Shown here: positions 12,852-21,906 of the stretch, piece after piece
Numbering within the stretch: position 1 is the stretch's first letter
Layout of the letters: each line of letters starts with the position of its first letter
Made by a program: the position numbers and the translations under genes
Notes under the pieces: model-generated
The model's database searches: none
Seen by the model: only the letters and a program-made list of their open reading frames with translations
Told to the model about the DNA's origin: nothing
DNA from: CAZUHN01 sp964620535
GTDB lineage: Bacteria; UBA8248
Assembly (NCBI GenBank): GCA_964620535.1
Contig: CAZUHN010000072.1
Location: 1-25,940 of the forward strand
Reading direction: 5' to 3'
Length of the DNA: 25,940 nt

Positions 12852-14378
12852 ATGAGAGCGAAGACGTTCTGTCTCACATTGTTCATGCTGTTGGTTATTT
12901 TCCTCCTGGGGTTGCAGCCCGCGGCTGCGTCAAAGGCAGATACAATTCGCATCGGCATGAACTCCGATCTTGTCACCATTGATCCGACCAAAATCCGCGA
13001 CCCCTCCAGCCTCCAGGTGGGCGGGAATCTGTTCAATGGATTGTTCAAGTTCAAGCCGGGGACCGGCGTCGTCCAAAAGGATCTCGCCACCCGCTGGGAG
13101 ACCGCGCCCGACGGGATGTCGATGACCTTTTACCTGCGCAAGGGCATCAAATTCCACAAGGGTTTCGGCGAGTTCACGGCCGATGACGTCAAGTTCACCA
13201 TCGAGCGGCACCTCAACCCGAAGAACAAGTCCCGCCTCCGCAACTATTATCGGGCGGTGAAGCGGGTCGAGGTCGTCGACCCGTACACCGTTCGGGTCCA
13301 CTTCACTGCGTCGACACCGGGCTTCGTTGGATCGGTTTTGGCCTACCGCTCGGGGTGGATGCTGAGCCGCAAGGCAGTGACGAAGTACGGTAAGGACTAC
13401 GCCCTCAACCCCATCGGCACGGGGCCGTACGTCTTCGAGAGCTACCAGCGGGGGATCAAAACGGTCATCGTGGCGAATAAGGATTACTGGGAGGGTCCGC
13501 CGCGCATCAAGCGCGCGGAGTTCATTCCCATCCCCGAAGCCTCGGTGCTCTACGCCGCGCTCGAGTCCGGCGACATCGACTTGGCTCACACTCGGAGCGC
13601 GACCGTTTATAACCGGACCCTCAAGAACCCGAACCTGAAGGTCAAGGTGAAGCCCGCCATGTCCGTGCGCGGGCTCTACCTCAACACCACCCGAAAGCCG
13701 TTCAAGGACGTTCGCGTCCGGCACGCCTTCGCGCACGCAATCAACCGGGAGCATATCCTCAAGCACGTCTTGGGCGGCACCGGCAAGCTGGCCGTCAGCA
13801 TCTTCAACCCCAACCACTGGGGCTACACGGAGGACGTCCGCACGTACGGGTACGACCCCGCGAAGGCGAAGAAGCTTCTCGCCGAGGCGGGATACCCCAA
13901 GGGATTCTCGACCGTGTTCGTGTATCCCAGGCAGTCGCCGTATCAGGAGATTGCCCCGGCCGTGGCCGAGTTTCTCCGGGCCGTGGGGATCAAGGTCAGG
14001 ATGACCGGCATCGAGCGGGCCGGCTTCAACACGCGGGTCAAGAAGGGCGGCTATGACATGACCATCATGGGCCTCACGCGCCCGACCGACCCGGACATCT
14101 ACGTGACCTTGGGCTACTGGTCGAAGAACGTACCGCCGGGGCAGAACTTCTCCTACTACAGCGGCGTGGATGACCTCATCGTCAAGGCGCGTCACGAGCT
14201 GGATCGGGAAAAGCGCAAGCAGCTCTACATCCAGATCCAGAAGAAGGCGGTCGAAGACCGGCCGACCATCCCCGTCTACTATCCTTTCGGGATGGCCATC
14301 ATGTCTCGCCGCGTGAAGGGCCACCCGGCGAGCATCCTGAACGAGTTGGTCCTTTACAGTACGTACCTCGAGAACTAA
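12852..14378 (+). CDS. ABC transporter substrate-binding protein, oligopeptide/dipeptide class (SBP_bac_5)
   Basis: 508 aa from ATG 12852, with GGGGGAC 6-7 nt upstream. The signal peptide is M-R-A-K plus a 15-residue hydrophobic core and A-A-A-S cleavage near residue 27. No lipobox cysteine is present, so the mature protein is soluble in the periplasm. Family 5 motifs are visible: I-R-I-G-M-N-S-D-L after the signal, G-L-F-K-F, L-A-T-R-W-E, T-F-Y-L-R-K-G-I-K-F-H, F-T-A-D-D-V-K-F-T-I-E-R, N-P-I-G-T-G-P-Y-V-F and Y-D-P-A-K-A-K-K-L-L-A-E-A-G-Y. The ligand could be a peptide, opine, nickel complex or another oligomer-like solute; the neighbouring enzymes suggest a carbon substrate rather than peptides. 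The permeases follow after a terminator. Confidence 0.93.
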   Translation: MRAKTFCLTLFMLLVIFLLGLQPAAASKADTIRIGMNSDLVTIDPTKIRDPSSLQVGGNLFNGLFKFKPGTGVVQKDLATRWETAPDGMSMTFYLRKGIKFHKGFGEFTADDVKFTIERHLNPKNKSRLRNYYRAVKRVEVVDPYTVRVHFTASTPGFVGSVLAYRSGWMLSRKAVTKYGKDYALNPIGTGPYVFESYQRGIKTVIVANKDYWEGPPRIKRAEFIPIPEASVLYAALESGDIDLAHTRSATVYNRTLKNPNLKVKVKPAMSVRGLYLNTTRKPFKDVRVRHAFAHAINREHILKHVLGGTGKLAVSIFNPNHWGYTEDVRTYGYDPAKAKKLLAEAGYPKGFSTVFVYPRQSPYQEIAPAVAEFLRAVGIKVRMTGIERAGFNTRVKKGGYDMTIMGLTRPTDPDIYVTLGYWSKNVPPGQNFSYYSGVDDLIVKARHELDREKRKQLYIQIQKKAVEDRPTIPVYYPFGMAIMSRRVKGHPASILNELVLYSTYLEN

Positions 14379-14392
14379 GGGAAACACGGTGT

Positions 14393-14430
14393 CCCTGGGC
14401 GGGAACGGCACTCCCGCCCAGGGGCTTTTT
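14393..14430 (+). terminator. Strong hairpin between binding protein and permease genes
   Basis: A perfect 12-bp GC-rich stem (CCCTGGGCGGGA 14393-14404 with TCCCGCCCAGGG 14412-14423), 7-nt loop, then GC and TTTTT. It lies 14 nt after the binding-protein stop and 27 nt before the permease start. Such hairpins commonly trim transcripts so that the binding protein is made in excess of the membrane subunits. Confidence 0.85.
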
Positions 14431-14457
14431 CCCTGACGCGAGTTCACCTTCAATCCC

Positions 14458-15402
14458 ATGCGCAAAGTCCTGATCAGGCTGCTGCTCTCCCTTCCGCCGA
14501 CCGTCCTCGGCGTGCTGACGGTGGTGTTTCTGATCACGCGCCTGATTCCGGGCGATCCTGCAGAGGTCATCCTGGGCGAGCTGGCCACCCCCGAGTCGCT
14601 GCAGGAGATGCGGCAGATGCTCGGTCTCGACCAGTCCATCCTCACCCAGTATCTCGAATTCCTAAACAACGTCCTCCGCGGGGACTTGGGCCGCTCGCTC
14701 ATGACGGACAAGCCCGTCTTGGATGAACTCCTGGGAGTCTTCCCCTTCACGGCGGAACTCGCGATCGCCGCCCTATTCGTTTCAGTACTCGTGGGAGTGC
14801 CGATCGGGATTTTCAGCGCCACGCGGCGGAACACCCCCGGCGACTACGTGAGCATGGTGTTCGCCCTGCTCGGGGTGTCGGCGCCTGTCTTTTGGGTGGG
14901 CATCCTGCTCATTCTCTTTTTCGGACTCGAGCTGCACTGGTTCCCCGTGATCGGATCCAGCACACACGACGACATCGGCAGACTTCTCCACCATTTGGTC
15001 CTCCCGGCCATCACCATGGGCTTTTTCACCACGGGCCTCACCGCGCGGATGACGCGCTCGAGCGTGCTGGACGTTCTGGGGGAGGACTACATCCTGGCGG
15101 CCCGCTCGAAGGGATTGGCCGAGCGGATCGTGATCTGGAGGCATGTGTTTCGGAACGCCCTCATCCCGGTGGTCACGATTGTGGGCCTCAACCTGGGCCG
15201 GATGATGGGAGGTGCCATCGTGACTGAAACCGTCTTCGCACGGCCGGGGGTCGGGAGGCTTCTGATCGAGTCGATATCCGCCCGGGACTATCCCCAGATC
15301 CAGGCGACGGTCGCGTTCTTCGCCGTGGTCTTCATCGTCGTGAACGGGTTCGTGGACATCTCCTACTCCTACATCGACCCGAGGGTGGAACATGAAGTTT
15401 GA
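14458..15402 (+). CDS. ABC transporter permease, DppB/OppB type
   Basis: 314 aa from ATG 14458 (weak ribosome binding site). The start R-K-V-L-I-R-L-L-L-S-L-P-P-T-V-L-G-V followed by F-L-I-T-R-L-I-P-G-D-P-A is the classic DppB N-terminus. L-G-L-D-Q-S-I-L-T-Q-Y follows, and six membrane segments can be counted. The EAA loop that docks on the ATPase reads A-A-R-S-K-G-L-A-E-R-I-V-I-W-R-H-V-F-R-N-A. The C-terminal D-P-R-V is typical. Its last 11 nt overlap the next permease gene, indicating translational coupling. Confidence 0.93.
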   Translation: MRKVLIRLLLSLPPTVLGVLTVVFLITRLIPGDPAEVILGELATPESLQEMRQMLGLDQSILTQYLEFLNNVLRGDLGRSLMTDKPVLDELLGVFPFTAELAIAALFVSVLVGVPIGIFSATRRNTPGDYVSMVFALLGVSAPVFWVGILLILFFGLELHWFPVIGSSTHDDIGRLLHHLVLPAITMGFFTTGLTARMTRSSVLDVLGEDYILAARSKGLAERIVIWRHVFRNALIPVVTIVGLNLGRMMGGAIVTETVFARPGVGRLLIESISARDYPQIQATVAFFAVVFIVVNGFVDISYSYIDPRVEHEV

Positions 15403-16255
15403 GGAGACGACCTCCGCCCCGCTTTCCAAGCACCTCAGGGCGCTCTTCGGCCTCAGGAGTTTCGCCATCGGAACGGTGCTCGTCGTTTTCCTTGTCCTGG
15501 TGGCCTTTTTCGCACCCGTCCTCACCTCGGTGGACCCCATCGCGCAGGATCTCCCCCTTCGGCTGAGCGCGCCGGGCGGCCTCCATTTCTTCGGTACCGA
15601 CGAGTACGGCCGGGACCTCTACTCCCGCGCGATCTACGGCTCGCGGATCTCGCTCATGGTGGGAGTTGTCGCGGTGCTCATCGGCGCCACGCTCGGGACG
15701 ATCATGGGCTTGATCGCGGGCTTCTTCGGAGGGTGGGTGGACCGCATTCTGAGCCGGTTCATCGACGTCCTCCTCGCGTTCCCCCAGCTCCTGATGGCGC
15801 TCACCGTCATCGCCATCCTTGGGCCCTCGCTCATGAACGCTATGGTGGCGGTGGGTATCTCGACTAGCCCCCGCTTCGCGCGCCTCATCCGGGGGACCGT
15901 GCTCAGCATCAAGGCGCGCGATTACGTGGAGGCTGCCCGCGCGACGGGCGCCAGCTCGACCCGCATGCTGGTGCGCCACGTCCTCCCGAACACGATTTCC
16001 ACCCTCATCGTGATGGCCTCCTTGCGGACCGGCGCCGCCATCCTGACCGAGTCGAATCTGAGTTTCCTCGGCCTCGGCGTGCAGCCCCCCACGCCCTCCT
16101 GGGGCGGTATCATCAGCACGGGACGGGAATTCATTCAGGAGGCGCCCTGGCTCAGCTTCATCCCGGGGATCGTCATCTTGCTCGCGGTGATGGGCTTTAA
16201 CCTCATGGGGGAGGGCTTGCGCGATTTCTTGGATCCGCGGTTGCGGCAGCGCTGA
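15392..16255 (+). CDS. ABC transporter permease, DppC/OppC type
   Basis: 287 aa from ATG 15392, overlapping the upstream permease by 11 nt. Markers are F-F-G-T-D-E-Y-G-R-D-L-Y-S-R in the first periplasmic part, the EAA loop A-A-R-A-T-G-A-S-S-T-R-M-L-V-R-H-V-L-P-N, then L-S-F-L-G-L-G-V-Q-P-P-T-P-S-W-G and the C-terminal G-L-R-D-F-L-D-P-R-L. It forms the inner-membrane channel with the DppB-type subunit. The DppD and DppF ATPase genes that usually follow are not here; a ThDP enzyme follows after 10 nt instead, so the ATPases must be encoded elsewhere. Confidence 0.93.
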   Translation: MKFEETTSAPLSKHLRALFGLRSFAIGTVLVVFLVLVAFFAPVLTSVDPIAQDLPLRLSAPGGLHFFGTDEYGRDLYSRAIYGSRISLMVGVVAVLIGATLGTIMGLIAGFFGGWVDRILSRFIDVLLAFPQLLMALTVIAILGPSLMNAMVAVGISTSPRFARLIRGTVLSIKARDYVEAARATGASSTRMLVRHVLPNTISTLIVMASLRTGAAILTESNLSFLGLGVQPPTPSWGGIISTGREFIQEAPWLSFIPGIVILLAVMGFNLMGEGLRDFLDPRLRQR

Positions 16256-16265
16256 AGGAGATCTC

Positions 16266-18029
16266 GTGGATCACATCGAAAGGCCATCCGGAGCCGGGGA
16301 CTTCCCCATGTGCTGGGTGAGCGACCTGGCGGCGGAGATGCTACGCCGGATCGGCATCAAGTACGTGAGCCTCAATCCGGGGGCAAGCTACCGCGGATTC
16401 CATGACAGTCTGGTGAACTACCTGGGAAACCAGGACCCGCAGATGCTTCTGTGCTTGCACGAGGACCACGCTGTCTCGATCGCGCACGGATACGCCAAGG
16501 TCACGGGCGAGCCAATGGCCTGTGTCCTGCACAGCAACGTCGGCCTCATGCACGGAACGCTGGGAATCTTCAACGCCTGGTGCGACCGCGTTCCGATGAT
16601 CGTCATGGGGGCGACGGGGCCAGTCGACGCCCCCTTGCGGCGACCGTGGATCGACTGGATCCACACGGCCAAGGACCAGGGTGCGCTGGTCCGCAACTTC
16701 ACCAAGTGGGACGATGAACCCCGCTCGGCGCAGGCATGCGTCGAGTCCATGCTGCGCGCCTCCATCATCGCTCGAACAGCGCCGCGCGGGCCGGTTTACA
16801 TCTGTCTGGACGCCACCTTGCAAGAGCGGGAGCTGGCCGAGCCGGTCCGGATTCCCGACCTCGCCCGCTACGCGCCGGCGGATCCACCCCAGCCCCCTCC
16901 GGCGGCGCTGGAGGCGGCGGCGGATATGCTGGCCCGCGCCCGAAAGCCGGTGTTTCTCGTGGGCCGGGTCGCGCGGCGGCGGGAGGATTGGGACCGGCGG
17001 GTGCGCCTCGCCGAGATCCTGGGAGCCGCTGTGCTGACCGACCTAAAGACTGGCGCCACTTTCCCGACGGATCATCGTCTGCATTTCGAATCTCCCGGCG
17101 ACTTCGTGACGGAGGGGAAAAGGGCGCTTTTGCTCAAGGCCGACGTCATCCTCAGCCTCGACTGGATCGACCTCGCGGGCACCTTCAAGCAGGCCACCGG
17201 AAAGGACGAGGTTCAGGGGAAGGTGATCCAGGCTTCGGTCGATTCTTACAACCACAATGGCTGGAGCATGGACCACCAAGGCCTGCCTCCCGCCGATCTT
17301 CTCCTCCTGGCCGAGCCGGACGTTGCCGTCGCGAGGCTTCTTCCCCTCGTCGAAGCCCGGATGACGGGGAAGTCCCCCAAGTGGGAAGGCGGGGAGCCGT
17401 CTTCCCCCGCTCCGGAAGGGGCCGAGGGGGAGAGGGGGATCGCCCTGCGGGACATCGCCCAAACGCTGGAGAGGGTGAGGGGCGACCGCGATCTGAGCAT
17501 CGTGCCCGTGCCCCGGTCGGGCGAGGGCTTTCGCTTCGACGATCCGCTCGATTGCCTCGGCTTGGACGGCGGCGCGGGTCTTTCCTCCGGACCGGGGCTG
17601 GCGGTCGGCGCCGGCCTCGCGCTCAAGGGGTCGGGCCGCTTCCCGGTCGCCATACTCGGCGACGGCAACTTCCTGCAGGGGGCGACGGCGCTGTGGACCG
17701 CAGCGCACTACGAGATACCCGTGCTTTACCTCATCGAAAACAACCACTCCAACCTGAACGACGAGATCCACCAGGAAACCGTGGCGAAGCAGCGCGGCCG
17801 GCCGCCGGAGAACAGATGGATCGGCGTGCGCATCGACAGCCCCCCCCCGGGTCTCCCCGACATAGCGCGGGCGCAGGGCGTCGCCGCCGACGGGCCGGTC
17901 GCAAAGCTCGACGACCTGGCGGCCGCTATCGAAAAGGGGCTCAGGACTGTCGAAGAGGGCAGGCCCTACCTCGTCGACGTGACGGTGCTGCCCAGGTCGC
18001 CGCGAGGCAAATACTGGGAGCGAGGATAA
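16266..18029 (+). CDS. Thiamine-diphosphate-dependent enzyme, acetolactate-synthase-like
   Basis: 587 aa from GTG 16266, with GAAGGAG 6 nt upstream. The N-terminal pyrimidine-binding domain has the catalytic Glu66 in L-H-E-D-H-A-V-S-I-A-H-G-Y-A. A central domain (about 215-370) is followed by the pyrophosphate-binding domain with the ThDP motif G465-D-G-N-F...N492-N. The order matches acetolactate synthase, benzoylformate decarboxylase and oxalyl-CoA decarboxylase relatives, but the N-G-P-G loops are changed (L-N-P-G-A-S-Y-R-G at 36-44, H-S-N-V-G-L-M-H-G from 89) and the sequence fits none of them closely. It probably cleaves or carboligates a 2-oxo acid. It starts 10 nt after the permease, so it is coupled to uptake. 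Confidence 0.88.
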   Translation: MDHIERPSGAGDFPMCWVSDLAAEMLRRIGIKYVSLNPGASYRGFHDSLVNYLGNQDPQMLLCLHEDHAVSIAHGYAKVTGEPMACVLHSNVGLMHGTLGIFNAWCDRVPMIVMGATGPVDAPLRRPWIDWIHTAKDQGALVRNFTKWDDEPRSAQACVESMLRASIIARTAPRGPVYICLDATLQERELAEPVRIPDLARYAPADPPQPPPAALEAAADMLARARKPVFLVGRVARRREDWDRRVRLAEILGAAVLTDLKTGATFPTDHRLHFESPGDFVTEGKRALLLKADVILSLDWIDLAGTFKQATGKDEVQGKVIQASVDSYNHNGWSMDHQGLPPADLLLLAEPDVAVARLLPLVEARMTGKSPKWEGGEPSSPAPEGAEGERGIALRDIAQTLERVRGDRDLSIVPVPRSGEGFRFDDPLDCLGLDGGAGLSSGPGLAVGAGLALKGSGRFPVAILGDGNFLQGATALWTAAHYEIPVLYLIENNHSNLNDEIHQETVAKQRGRPPENRWIGVRIDSPPPGLPDIARAQGVAADGPVAKLDDLAAAIEKGLRTVEEGRPYLVDVTVLPRSPRGKYWERG

Positions 18030-18131
18030 GCCGCCTTCGGCGGGCCGGGGTGGAATTCATCGGCGGCCGTCGCCCGCCCGCATACGAATGAAGTCCGGCA
18101 AGGCCGAAAAAACAGGAGGGAAGAAGACGTT

Positions 18132-19685
18132 ATGGCGGAAAAGAGAGGGAAACCAGGCATCCCATCTTCTTGGGACGAGGAGTTCGACGTCGTCGTGGTG
18201 GGCTACGGATACGCCGGCGGGGTCTCGGCGATAGAGGCCCACGACGGCCGGGCCGAGGTCCTCCTCATCGAGAAGATGCTCGACCCCGGAGGCATTTCCA
18301 TTTGCTCGGGGGGAAGCCTGCGCTTCACCCGCGACGTCGAGAAGGGGTTCGCGTACCTCAAGGCCACGAACGCAGGAACCTCGCCGGACGATGTGCTGCG
18401 CGCCCTCGCCGAAGGCATGCGGGAGATCCCCGACTACATCGCGCGCCTCGCCGAGGTCAACGACGCGAGGCCGCTAGTCCGCCCGACGAGGGGCAACTAC
18501 CCCTTCCCCGGCTTCGAGACGTTCGAGGGCATCACCATCGATGAGATCCCCGGCTTCGACCCGGCCGCCCAATATCCCTATGTGAGCAAATACTTGCGGG
18601 CCGACGGCACCCGCCTGTTCAAGGTGGTCGAGGACAACGTCGCCCGGCGCGGAATCCCCGTCCGGCTTTCGACCCCGGCGCTCCGCCTGATCACCGACGC
18701 CGAGGGCGAAGTCTGCGGCCTCGTGGCGAACCCCCCGTCCGGCCCTGTGGCCATCAAGGCGCGCCGGGCCGTCATCCTCGCCTGCGGGGGCTTCGAGGCC
18801 GACGAGGAGATGAAGCGCCGGCACTGGCAGGAAAAGCCCGTCTTCTCGGCGGCCTTCCTGGGCAACACCGGCGACGGCATCCGCATGGCGGCCGACGTGG
18901 GGGCCGACCTGTGGCACATGTGGCACTACCACGGCTCCTACGGCTTCCGTCATCCGGACCCCGCCTTCCCGTTCGCCATCCGCCTCAAGAAGCTGCCGGA
19001 TTGGACTCCCACCCAGGCGGTGCGGGAAGATGTCAAGATGAGCTGGATCGTCCTCGACCGGGACGGGAGGCGCTACATGAACGAGTACGCCCCCTACGTG
19101 CAGGACACCGGGCACCGGCCGATGGAGCTGTACGACCCGGTCCGGCAGACCTACCCCCGCATCCCTTCCTATCTGATATTTGATGAGGAGGGCCGCCAGT
19201 TCTACTCCCTCGGCTCGGTCGTCTACAACGACCGCCGCGTTTCCTTTAAATGGAGCGAGGACAACCTGAAGGAGGTCGAGCTCGGGATCCTGGGCCGGGC
19301 CGATTCGGTGGCTGAGATGGCGGAGCGGCTCCACCTCGACGCGTCCGTCCTTCGGGCCGGCCTCGACCGCTGGAACGAATCCTGCGAGAGAGGGGTGGAC
19401 GAGGATTACGGGCGCCCGCCCACGAGCATGGTGGAGATCAAAACGCCTCCTTTCTACTTTGGTGAGGTCTGGCCGGTCGTCTCCAACACCCACGGCGGGC
19501 CCGTCCACAACGCGAGGCAGCAGATCTTGGACGCTTTCGGGGATCCGATTCCGCGCCTCTACGCGGCGGGGGAACTCGGCAGCGTGTTCGGCCACCTGTA
19601 CCTGTCGGGGGGGAACTTGGCGGAGTGCTTCGTCAGCGGTCAGATCGCCGGGCGGGGAGCAGCCTCTCTTTCTCCTTGGGGATGA
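18132..19685 (+). CDS. FAD-dependent oxidoreductase, fumarate reductase/3-ketosteroid dehydrogenase flavoprotein-like
   Basis: 517 aa from ATG 18132, with AGGAGGG 11 nt upstream. The ADP-binding motif is V-V-V-V-G24-Y-G26-Y-A-G29-G with Glu47 ending the second strand. D-P-G-G-I-S-I-C-S-G-G-S follows. Further marks are A-V-I-L-A-C-G-G-F-E near 215-225, N-T-G-D-G-I-R-M-A, and the C-terminal Y-A-A-G-E-L-G-S-V-F-G-H-L-Y-L-S-G-G-N-L-A-E-C with G-P-V-H-N before it. These fit soluble fumarate-reductase-type and delta1-dehydrogenase flavoproteins, which oxidise or reduce C-C bonds. No haem domain or Tat signal is present, so it is probably cytoplasmic. It is 102 nt after the ThDP gene and on the same strand. 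The substrate is unknown. Confidence 0.88.
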   Translation: MAEKRGKPGIPSSWDEEFDVVVVGYGYAGGVSAIEAHDGRAEVLLIEKMLDPGGISICSGGSLRFTRDVEKGFAYLKATNAGTSPDDVLRALAEGMREIPDYIARLAEVNDARPLVRPTRGNYPFPGFETFEGITIDEIPGFDPAAQYPYVSKYLRADGTRLFKVVEDNVARRGIPVRLSTPALRLITDAEGEVCGLVANPPSGPVAIKARRAVILACGGFEADEEMKRRHWQEKPVFSAAFLGNTGDGIRMAADVGADLWHMWHYHGSYGFRHPDPAFPFAIRLKKLPDWTPTQAVREDVKMSWIVLDRDGRRYMNEYAPYVQDTGHRPMELYDPVRQTYPRIPSYLIFDEEGRQFYSLGSVVYNDRRVSFKWSEDNLKEVELGILGRADSVAEMAERLHLDASVLRAGLDRWNESCERGVDEDYGRPPTSMVEIKTPPFYFGEVWPVVSNTHGGPVHNARQQILDAFGDPIPRLYAAGELGSVFGHLYLSGGNLAECFVSGQIAGRGAASLSPWG

Positions 19686-19914
19686 GCTTTTCTGGCCTAT
19701 TATTGTGATCCCGCAATAAGTTCCTCCGCCTCAAAACTTTCTGGGCGAAAATCCATGGGGTATCGCCCTTAATCTTTCATGTTTCTTTTCGTCGGCCATC
19801 GAATGGATTGTCATTTCGGTGCAAAGAGGTCCATCAGTCTTTGGATCTTATGCGGCTGTGAAGGTCGAACGATGGGAAGGCTGACGCCGGCTTCCCTGTA
19901 TTTTTCCACCCGCC

Positions 19915-21414
19915 TCACTCCGTCCAGCCGTTCACTCCGACGTCCTCTTCCGCGCAGCGGCGGTGGATTTTCCAGAAGTAGGGGGCCATCTCCTCGGCGA
20001 AGCGGAAGCCCTCCCGGTGCTTTTCGAAGTAGTGCGCGGCGACCTCGTTTGTCTCTTCGAGGAGCGCCGCCTCGTCTACGGTCTGAATCTCCCCGTTCTC
20101 CATTACGACCTCGCCGTCGATGACCGAAGCCCGCACCGAGCTTCCGTCCTCGCAGTAGACTAGGTGGTTGAGGATGTTGTTGAGCGGGACGAAGTGGGGT
20201 TTTCGCAGGTCGAGGATGACGAGGTCCGCCCGCCGGCCGGGGGCGAGAACTCCGGTCTCCTCCCCCAGCCCCGCGCAGCGGGCGGCGCCCTCAGTGGCCA
20301 TCCGGAAGGCGTCCCGCGCCGTAAGGGAATCTCCAATGTCCGGGCCCGCCACTTTCTGGAGGAGGGAGGCGAACTTCATGGTTTCGAAGGCGTTGTGCCG
20401 GTCGTTCGTCTCGGTCCCGTCCGAGCCGAGGGCGATGTTCACCCCGGCGGTGAGCAGCTTCCGGAGGGGGGCGATCCCGGCCCCGAGCTTGAGGTTGCTC
20501 GCCGGATTGGAGACCACCGAGGCCCCGCCGCGGGCGATTCGGCCGATATCCTCCTCCGTCACCCAGACGGAATGAATGAGGTTGGTCCGGGGGGTGAGCA
20601 GGCCGAGTTCCTCCATGTGCGCGACGATGGTTTTTCCGTAAAAGACCCGCCCCGTCACCGCCTGCACCTTGGTCTCGAGCACGTGGGTGAAGATGGGAAG
20701 GTCCAGCTCCTCGCCGAGCGCCCAGAGGTCGCCGAGGAAGGCGTCCGTACACCTTTGGGGGGCGGAGGGGTTGAGGGAGAAGCGCACCCGGCTGTCGGGC
20801 CCGTTCCAGCGCGCGTGCAAGGCGCGTGCGAAGGCGATCTGTTCCTTCGGGGGGAGGGATGGAGGCCGGGTAAGGCGCGTCTGCATCTCCTTTGGCATGA
20901 CTTTTTCCAGGAAGGGCACGCCGTGAAGCAGGGGCTTGTCGAGGAGGCTCACCCCTACCACCGCGCGGATCCTCGCGTCTTGATAAGCTTGGAAGACCGG
21001 CGCCGCCGTTTCCTCGTCCAGATTGTGGGAAAGGTTGACGTCGTCCACCGCGGTGGTCACGCCCACCTTCAGCATCTCGAGACAGCCCAGCATGGTGCGG
21101 AGGTAGAGTTCGCGCTCGGTAAACGGGTTCTTGTCCAGGGTGGAGGGAAGGGTGAAGTTTCGCCACACCTCGAGGGGGAAGTTGTCGATGCGCCCCCGGT
21201 TGAAGGACTCGGTGGAATGGAAATGGGCGTTCGCCAGTCCGGGCATGACGAGCCCGCCCGAAGCGTCCAGCACGCGGTCGGTTGGGCCGCCCGCTCTCTC
21301 TCCCGTCTCGGCGATGCACCCGTTCTCAATCCGGACGCTCCCGGGGCGGAGGACGAGATTCTCCCCCTCTGGAAGGAGCAGCTTTCCGTTTTCGATGCGG
21401 AGGGAGGCGGCCAT
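19915..21414 (-). CDS. Amidohydrolase, TrzA/AtzA-cytosine-deaminase-like
   Basis: 499 aa from ATG 21414. After an N-terminal beta-sandwich (residues 5-58) the metallo-dependent barrel shows P-G-L-A-N-A-H64-F-H66-S, T-H244-V-L-E247-T, L-I-H281-S-V-W and G-S-D332-G-T. This His-His-His-Asp site plus the H-x-x-E glutamate is typical of mononuclear deaminases and dechlorinases (SAH deaminase, guanine deaminase, TrzN, AtzA). The C-terminal tail (about 460-499) is longer than usual and Glu-rich. It follows the cupin gene by 6 nt on the same strand, forming a two-gene operon. It probably hydrolyses an amine from a heterocycle; the exact substrate is unknown. Confidence 0.88.
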   Translation of the reverse strand: MAASLRIENGKLLLPEGENLVLRPGSVRIENGCIAETGERAGGPTDRVLDASGGLVMPGLANAHFHSTESFNRGRIDNFPLEVWRNFTLPSTLDKNPFTERELYLRTMLGCLEMLKVGVTTAVDDVNLSHNLDEETAAPVFQAYQDARIRAVVGVSLLDKPLLHGVPFLEKVMPKEMQTRLTRPPSLPPKEQIAFARALHARWNGPDSRVRFSLNPSAPQRCTDAFLGDLWALGEELDLPIFTHVLETKVQAVTGRVFYGKTIVAHMEELGLLTPRTNLIHSVWVTEEDIGRIARGGASVVSNPASNLKLGAGIAPLRKLLTAGVNIALGSDGTETNDRHNAFETMKFASLLQKVAGPDIGDSLTARDAFRMATEGAARCAGLGEETGVLAPGRRADLVILDLRKPHFVPLNNILNHLVYCEDGSSVRASVIDGEVVMENGEIQTVDEAALLEETNEVAAHYFEKHREGFRFAEEMAPYFWKIHRRCAEEDVGVNGWTE

Positions 21415-21420
21415 GGCCGG

Positions 21421-21906
21421 TCAGGTCGCGAGGGGAGGAGTGGGGGACGCGCTCTGCCGCCACTTCCGCCAGGCGTCGAGGGCGCCCGGGATCTCCCGCA
21501 AATTCTCGTCCTCGATGAAAACGGTCTCGGAGGCCTCTTTGCTCGAGGCCCCGACGTAGTAGGCGATCTCCGCCGCCCCCTCGTCCAGGTCCAAGTTTGC
21601 GTAGGCGTGGAGTTCCCCGCGCGGGATGTAGGCGAAGGTGTGCATGGGGACTGGGACCTCCTCGGCCTCCTCCCCCATGATCATCTTGAACCGCCCCTTG
21701 ATGAAGCACATGACCGCGTCGCAGCCCTTGTGGTAATGGCGCTGCATCCGCGCACCCGGAGGGACCTCGGTGTACTGGCCGCACACCTTGCCCCTCGCCT
21801 CGGGGCAGGTCGCCTCCGTCACGGCCCAGACGATGGCCATGGGGGGCTCGAAGCTCGGATCGAACGGAAGTTCGTGGGGATTTACGAGGGTGACGTTGTG
21901 TCTCAT
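21421..21906 (-). CDS. Cupin-domain protein
   Basis: 161 aa from ATG 21906, with AGAGGAC about 7 nt upstream; a longer in-frame start at 21984 adds only a low-complexity leader. A single cupin barrel carries the two metal motifs: R-H57-Y-H59-K-G-C-D63 (motif 1, with Asp where Glu is usual) and G-E-L-H100-A-Y (motif 2). Intervening F-I-K-G-R-F-K-M and Y-I-P-R-G fit a cupin_2 fold. Small cupins act as dioxygenases, isomerases or ligand-binding regulators. Its gene precedes the amidohydrolase gene by 6 nt, so it probably acts in the same pathway. Confidence 0.85.
   Translation of the reverse strand: MRHNVTLVNPHELPFDPSFEPPMAIVWAVTEATCPEARGKVCGQYTEVPPGARMQRHYHKGCDAVMCFIKGRFKMIMGEEAEEVPVPMHTFAYIPRGELHAYANLDLDEGAAEIAYYVGASSKEASETVFIEDENLREIPGALDAWRKWRQSASPTPPLAT

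Noticed and set aside
12930..14834. 634-codon minus-strand frame over the binding-protein gene
   Set aside because: Shadow of the ABC binding protein; low-complexity composition and it crosses the terminator.
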